Shown here: positions 59,909 to 64,000 of the stretch, piece by piece | How positions within the stretch are numbered: the stretch's first letter is position 1 | Layout: each line of letters opens with the position of its first letter | DNA from: Spirochaetales bacterium | GTDB taxonomy: Bacteria > Spirochaetota > Spirochaetia > UBA9216 | Length of the DNA stretch: 64,000 nucleotides | Assembly: GCA_016342585.1 (NCBI GenBank) | Contig: JAEINK010000011.1 | Span: forward strand, 1 to 64,000 | Direction: 5' to 3' | The notes under the pieces: model-generated | What the model was told of the DNA's origin: nothing | Seen by the model: the letters and a program-made list of their open reading frames with translations, nothing else | Database searches by the model: none | Position numbers and translations under genes: made by a program

Positions 59909-61153
59909 TTATTCTCTTTTTTCTTTTTCCGAAAGTTTTGCAAAGGGCAGAAGAATTAATCCAAGGATCCCTGTGATCGCAATGGCGCCTCCGAGGCTGA
60001 TTTTATCGGATATTAATCCAATAAGAGGTGATAGAAGCGCTACCCATAATGTTTTAAGCTGCGAGTCTGCGGATAGTCCTGTCGCCATTAATCGGTCATC
60101 GATCTGATCTGACAGGAAGCCTACTGTTACAGGCCGTCTGAGGTTTTGAAGAAAATAGTAGGTAATAAAGATACATATCGAAGGGATGATGAATCCCATG
60201 TGAAACAGGAGTCCTGCTGTAATTATGAGTCCCATCCCCGCAAGGTAGGTTATATTCAACTGTTTCTTTACCGAGCCGAATCTGTTTGAGAAGCTCCCCG
60301 AGGCCCCGGAAGCAATGGAGGTGAGCAGGAATATGAGACTGTAGATAACCCCGGTCACAAGAGCTGTTCCCTGTTTATCCTCAACTCCTGTGAGAAAGGG
60401 GAGTGAGAGGGCAAAAACAGCTAGAAGAGGTTGAATGTAATCTTTAATCGATTCAAAAAAACCGGAGGGGATGGAGGAGCTTAAAAAGCTTCGGCGAAGA
60501 TCCGGATTTATGAACGCCGTCTTCATCTCTTTAAATATTAATCCTGTAAACTTTATCAGGCCTAACTTCTCATCCTCCTTATGGAGCCCGTCCAGCCAGG
60601 CGGGGTAGGAGAGCATCAGAGCCAATTCAAGGATGTAGGGAATGAGGGTAAACAGGAAGACCGAACGATAATTACCGGAATAGAAAACCAGGCCTGCCGC
60701 TATTAAAGCGGAAATCGCAGACCCCCTCTGGGACCAGCTCCTGGTGTGACCATAGTAGTAGGTCCGGTACTCCTTCCACCCTTTATAGTTTAAATAGTCG
60801 AGGATCATGGCTTTATGCGTTCCGGTTCTGAAGGCTTCCCCCATGGCAAAAAGAATCATGGCCGGTATGAATATATAGTAACTCCGGGTAAGGTAAAAAA
60901 GCAGGAATGACAGGATATAGCTTAAAAAGGATAGTACCATGGCCCTTCGTCGACCAATCCCGTCTGCAATCATCCCCGATGGGATCTCCATAATGTTGAC
61001 CGCAACTGCCCTTATGGTAAAGAGAAACCCGATCTGCAGAAAGGATATTCCCGCTTCCCTGAAAAAGAGGATTAAGAAGGGTTCAAAGAATCTTAAATTC
61101 TTTAGGAAACCGTAGGAACAGAATTTTACATATTGAATGTCTTTTTTGAACAT
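59909..61153 (-). CDS. MFS transporter
   Basis: A 414-residue 12-TM transporter with a motif A-like loop (SGMIADGIGRRRAMVLSF). It is 48 bp into the region after the terminator that follows lacZ, with its own AGGAAAA Shine-Dalgarno. It could be a galactoside or drug transporter. Position next to lacZ suggests sugar, but the motif and the similarity in layout to the MFS at 16877 favour a generic exporter. Convergent with the PAS kinase. Confidence 0.82.
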   Translation of the reverse strand: MFKKDIQYVKFCSYGFLKNLRFFEPFLILFFREAGISFLQIGFLFTIRAVAVNIMEIPSGMIADGIGRRRAMVLSFLSYILSFLLFYLTRSYYIFIPAMILFAMGEAFRTGTHKAMILDYLNYKGWKEYRTYYYGHTRSWSQRGSAISALIAAGLVFYSGNYRSVFLFTLIPYILELALMLSYPAWLDGLHKEDEKLGLIKFTGLIFKEMKTAFINPDLRRSFLSSSIPSGFFESIKDYIQPLLAVFALSLPFLTGVEDKQGTALVTGVIYSLIFLLTSIASGASGSFSNRFGSVKKQLNITYLAGMGLIITAGLLFHMGFIIPSICIFITYYFLQNLRRPVTVGFLSDQIDDRLMATGLSADSQLKTLWVALLSPLIGLISDKISLGGAIAITGILGLILLPFAKLSEKEKRE

Positions 61154-61171
61154 ATTTTTTCCTGGATAAAA

Positions 61172-61200
61172 ATAATCACCCCGTGAGGCGGGGTGATTAT
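61172..61200. terminator. Terminator after lacZ
   Basis: A 12-bp stem ATAATCACCCCG / CGGGGTGATTAT with a TGAGG loop. On the minus strand it continues into TTTTTATCC. It follows the lacZ stop (61220) and precedes the MFS gene, so only partial read-through to the latter is expected. Confidence 0.85.
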
Positions 61201-61219
61201 ACCATTGCTGTCTAGCAGA

Positions 61220-64000
<2,781 letters not shown>

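Overview
ORGANISM. Most consistent with a free-living, anaerobic or microaerophilic, sugar-fermenting spirochaete (Spirochaetota). This is inferred, not proven: there is no rRNA here. The hints are a RarA ATPase with a long C-terminal extension, a tRNA cluster feeding a tig-clpP-clpX-lon block, a Lon with an acidic linker insert, FAGGAQE-type export signals, oxygen-sensitive enzymes (aldehyde:ferredoxin oxidoreductase, [FeFe]-hydrogenase-like protein) and many orphan PAS kinases.

LAYOUT. 1-2.7 kb: end of a plus-strand gene, then a minus-strand operon (small secreted protein, M24 peptidase, NrnA-type DHH phosphoesterase). 2.7-9.5 kb: protein quality-control block on the minus strand, tRNA His-Arg-Lys-Leu-Gly then tig, clpP, clpX, lon. 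9.7-13.8 kb: RarA fusion with a SIMPL lipoprotein; an OhrR repressor with a thiol peroxidase and a promoter-embedded operator. 13.9-23.4 kb: NUDIX hydrolase/M20 peptidase pair, ArsR/MFS pair, orphan PAS histidine kinase, small conserved protein, 5-formyl-THF cyclo-ligase, and an [FeFe]-hydrogenase-like protein with an anti-sigma-like ATPase. 23.6-33.1 kb: an ABC sugar importer preceded by its probable sensory operon (membrane-anchored binding protein, YesM-type kinase, AraC-type response regulator, lipoprotein binding protein). 33.2-38.1 kb: one 1608-residue TPR lipoprotein. 38.3-42.2 kb: MobA, TetR and an AOR-ferredoxin-MoaD operon. 42.4-53.5 kb: a 12-gene minus-strand operon for an Mrp/complex-I-like membrane complex plus a ferritin-like protein. 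53.9-64 kb: ABC exporter, RRM protein, G1P-dehydrogenase-like enzyme, barrel-like outer-membrane protein, PAS kinase, MFS transporter and a truncated lacZ.

HOW IT FITS. The centrepiece is the 42.4-53.5 kb operon. Its order (MrpE, F, G, MrpA-C, MrpB, MrpC, double MrpD, NuoH, NuoB, NuoC, NuoD, NuoI) is the order I recall for archaeal mbx/mbs operons. It has two striking fusions: two MrpD/NuoM antiporter modules in one 1048-residue protein, and the NuoI-like ferredoxin subunit joined to a GltD-like flavoprotein with an NAD(P)H site. The large subunit lacks the C-terminal CxxC needed for a [NiFe] site, so I infer a cation-pumping ferredoxin:NAD(P)+ oxidoreductase rather than a hydrogenase. The convergent AOR-ferredoxin operon, controlled by a TetR protein through two near-identical operators, is a possible source of reduced ferredoxin for it.

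REGULATION. Several genes have a sigma70-type -10 hexamer ending only 6-7 nt (sometimes 10-11 nt) before the start codon and no Shine-Dalgarno sequence, which suggests leaderless mRNAs are common in this genome. Others have textbook Shine-Dalgarno sites. All functions below come from motif reading by eye; no database search was run.
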